Shown: piece after piece, positions 23,409-23,545 of the stretch
Position numbering within the stretch: position 1 is the first letter of the stretch
Layout: every line of letters starts with the position of its first letter
IMG/VR virus record: IMGVR_UViG_3300009161_000236
Coordinates: 1 to 23,545 of that record
DNA from: a virus
Length of the DNA: 23,545 nucleotides
Strand: one strand, 5' to 3'
The notes under the pieces: model-generated
Seen by the model: only the letters and a program-made list of their open reading frames with translations
Told to the model about the DNA's origin: nothing
The model's database searches: none
Program-made: the position numbers and the translations under genes

Positions 23409-23545
23409 TTACTTGCTTGCCTCCCAAATGTTGAGGATTTGTTGGAGTTGCTTGTCGGCCTCTTCTGTTGGAATCGCGTAAAGGTCGAGCCACTCAATAA
23501 CGCCAAGCAAACACTCCGCCATTGCGGGGCTGATGTTGCGGGAGC
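23409..23545 (-). CDS. C-terminal part of a small protein, cut by window edge
   Basis: The frame is open from the right edge (first full codon at 23543) and ends with TAA at 23409. It has at least 44 residues, ending AECLLGVIEWLDLYAIPTEE and ADKQLQQILNIWEASK. An ATG at 23522 (MAECLLGV) could be the start of a 37-residue protein, or the gene may begin outside the window. The sequence is amphipathic and helical. Its end is just upstream of the promoter at 23373-23401. No family is recognised. Confidence 0.55.
   Translation of the reverse strand, partial: SRNISPAMAECLLGVIEWLDLYAIPTEEADKQLQQILNIWEASK

Noticed and set aside
23236-23493. 85-residue leftward frame over the promoter
   Set aside because: It is out of phase with the HTH-like gene and with the edge gene, and it crosses the promoter.

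Overview
The window is part of a tailed double-stranded DNA phage or prophage (Caudoviricetes-like). It carries a terminase large subunit, a DnaB-type replicative helicase, a Sak4-like recombination ATPase, a DUF669-type SSB-like protein, a RuvC-like resolvase, one giant multi-domain virion-type protein, three glycosyltransferases and three HNH homing-type endonucleases. No bacterial housekeeping gene, tRNA, rRNA, CRISPR array or transposase is visible. The host cannot be named. None of the roughly ten isolated start codons I inspected has a clear Shine-Dalgarno sequence, and several have an A-rich TAAATA-type leader, so a host with little Shine-Dalgarno use is possible.

Layout. Positions 1-9898 read rightwards. 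They hold the 3' part of a giant open frame (at least 2850 residues, entering from the left edge), an HNH-AP2 endonuclease and a Cys-rich zinc-ribbon protein. Positions 9895-23545 read leftwards, apart from one short broken frame at 22360-22532. From the right edge, in transcription order, they hold: the end of a small gene; a good sigma70-type promoter; a small HTH-like protein; three small proteins; a mostly non-coding gap; the Sak4-like ATPase; DUF669; three small proteins; RuvC; two small proteins; a putative helicase loader; the dnaB leader fragment; an HNH-AP2 gene; dnaB; terminase; a dual-domain glycosyltransferase; a third HNH gene; a GT-B-like glycosyltransferase; a GT-A-like glycosyltransferase; and a small protein. 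The two transcription directions meet tail to tail with a 4-base overlap of stop codons at 9895-9898.

How the genes fit together. Sak4-like ATPase, DUF669 and RuvC look like a phage recombination set. The winged-helix protein and DnaB look like a loader and helicase pair for replication. Terminase packages the DNA. The glycosyltransferases may modify virion or host surface sugars, or DNA. The giant protein resembles the polyvalent proteins that phages are thought to carry in the virion and deliver with the genome. Many genes overlap by ATGA or similar and are probably translationally coupled.

The most notable structure is at dnaB. An HNH-AP2 gene sits between a 21-codon orphan copy of the dnaB 5' end (18118-18183) and the functional dnaB, which starts with its own diverged copy of the same N-terminus (17664). 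All three HNH genes end with a stop codon overlapping the start codon of the next conserved gene, which suggests a common way of inserting at gene starts. A second notable point is an 8-base homopolymer at 20098-20105. Removing one base would extend the gene so that its stop overlaps the RuvC start by ATGA, as at neighbouring junctions.
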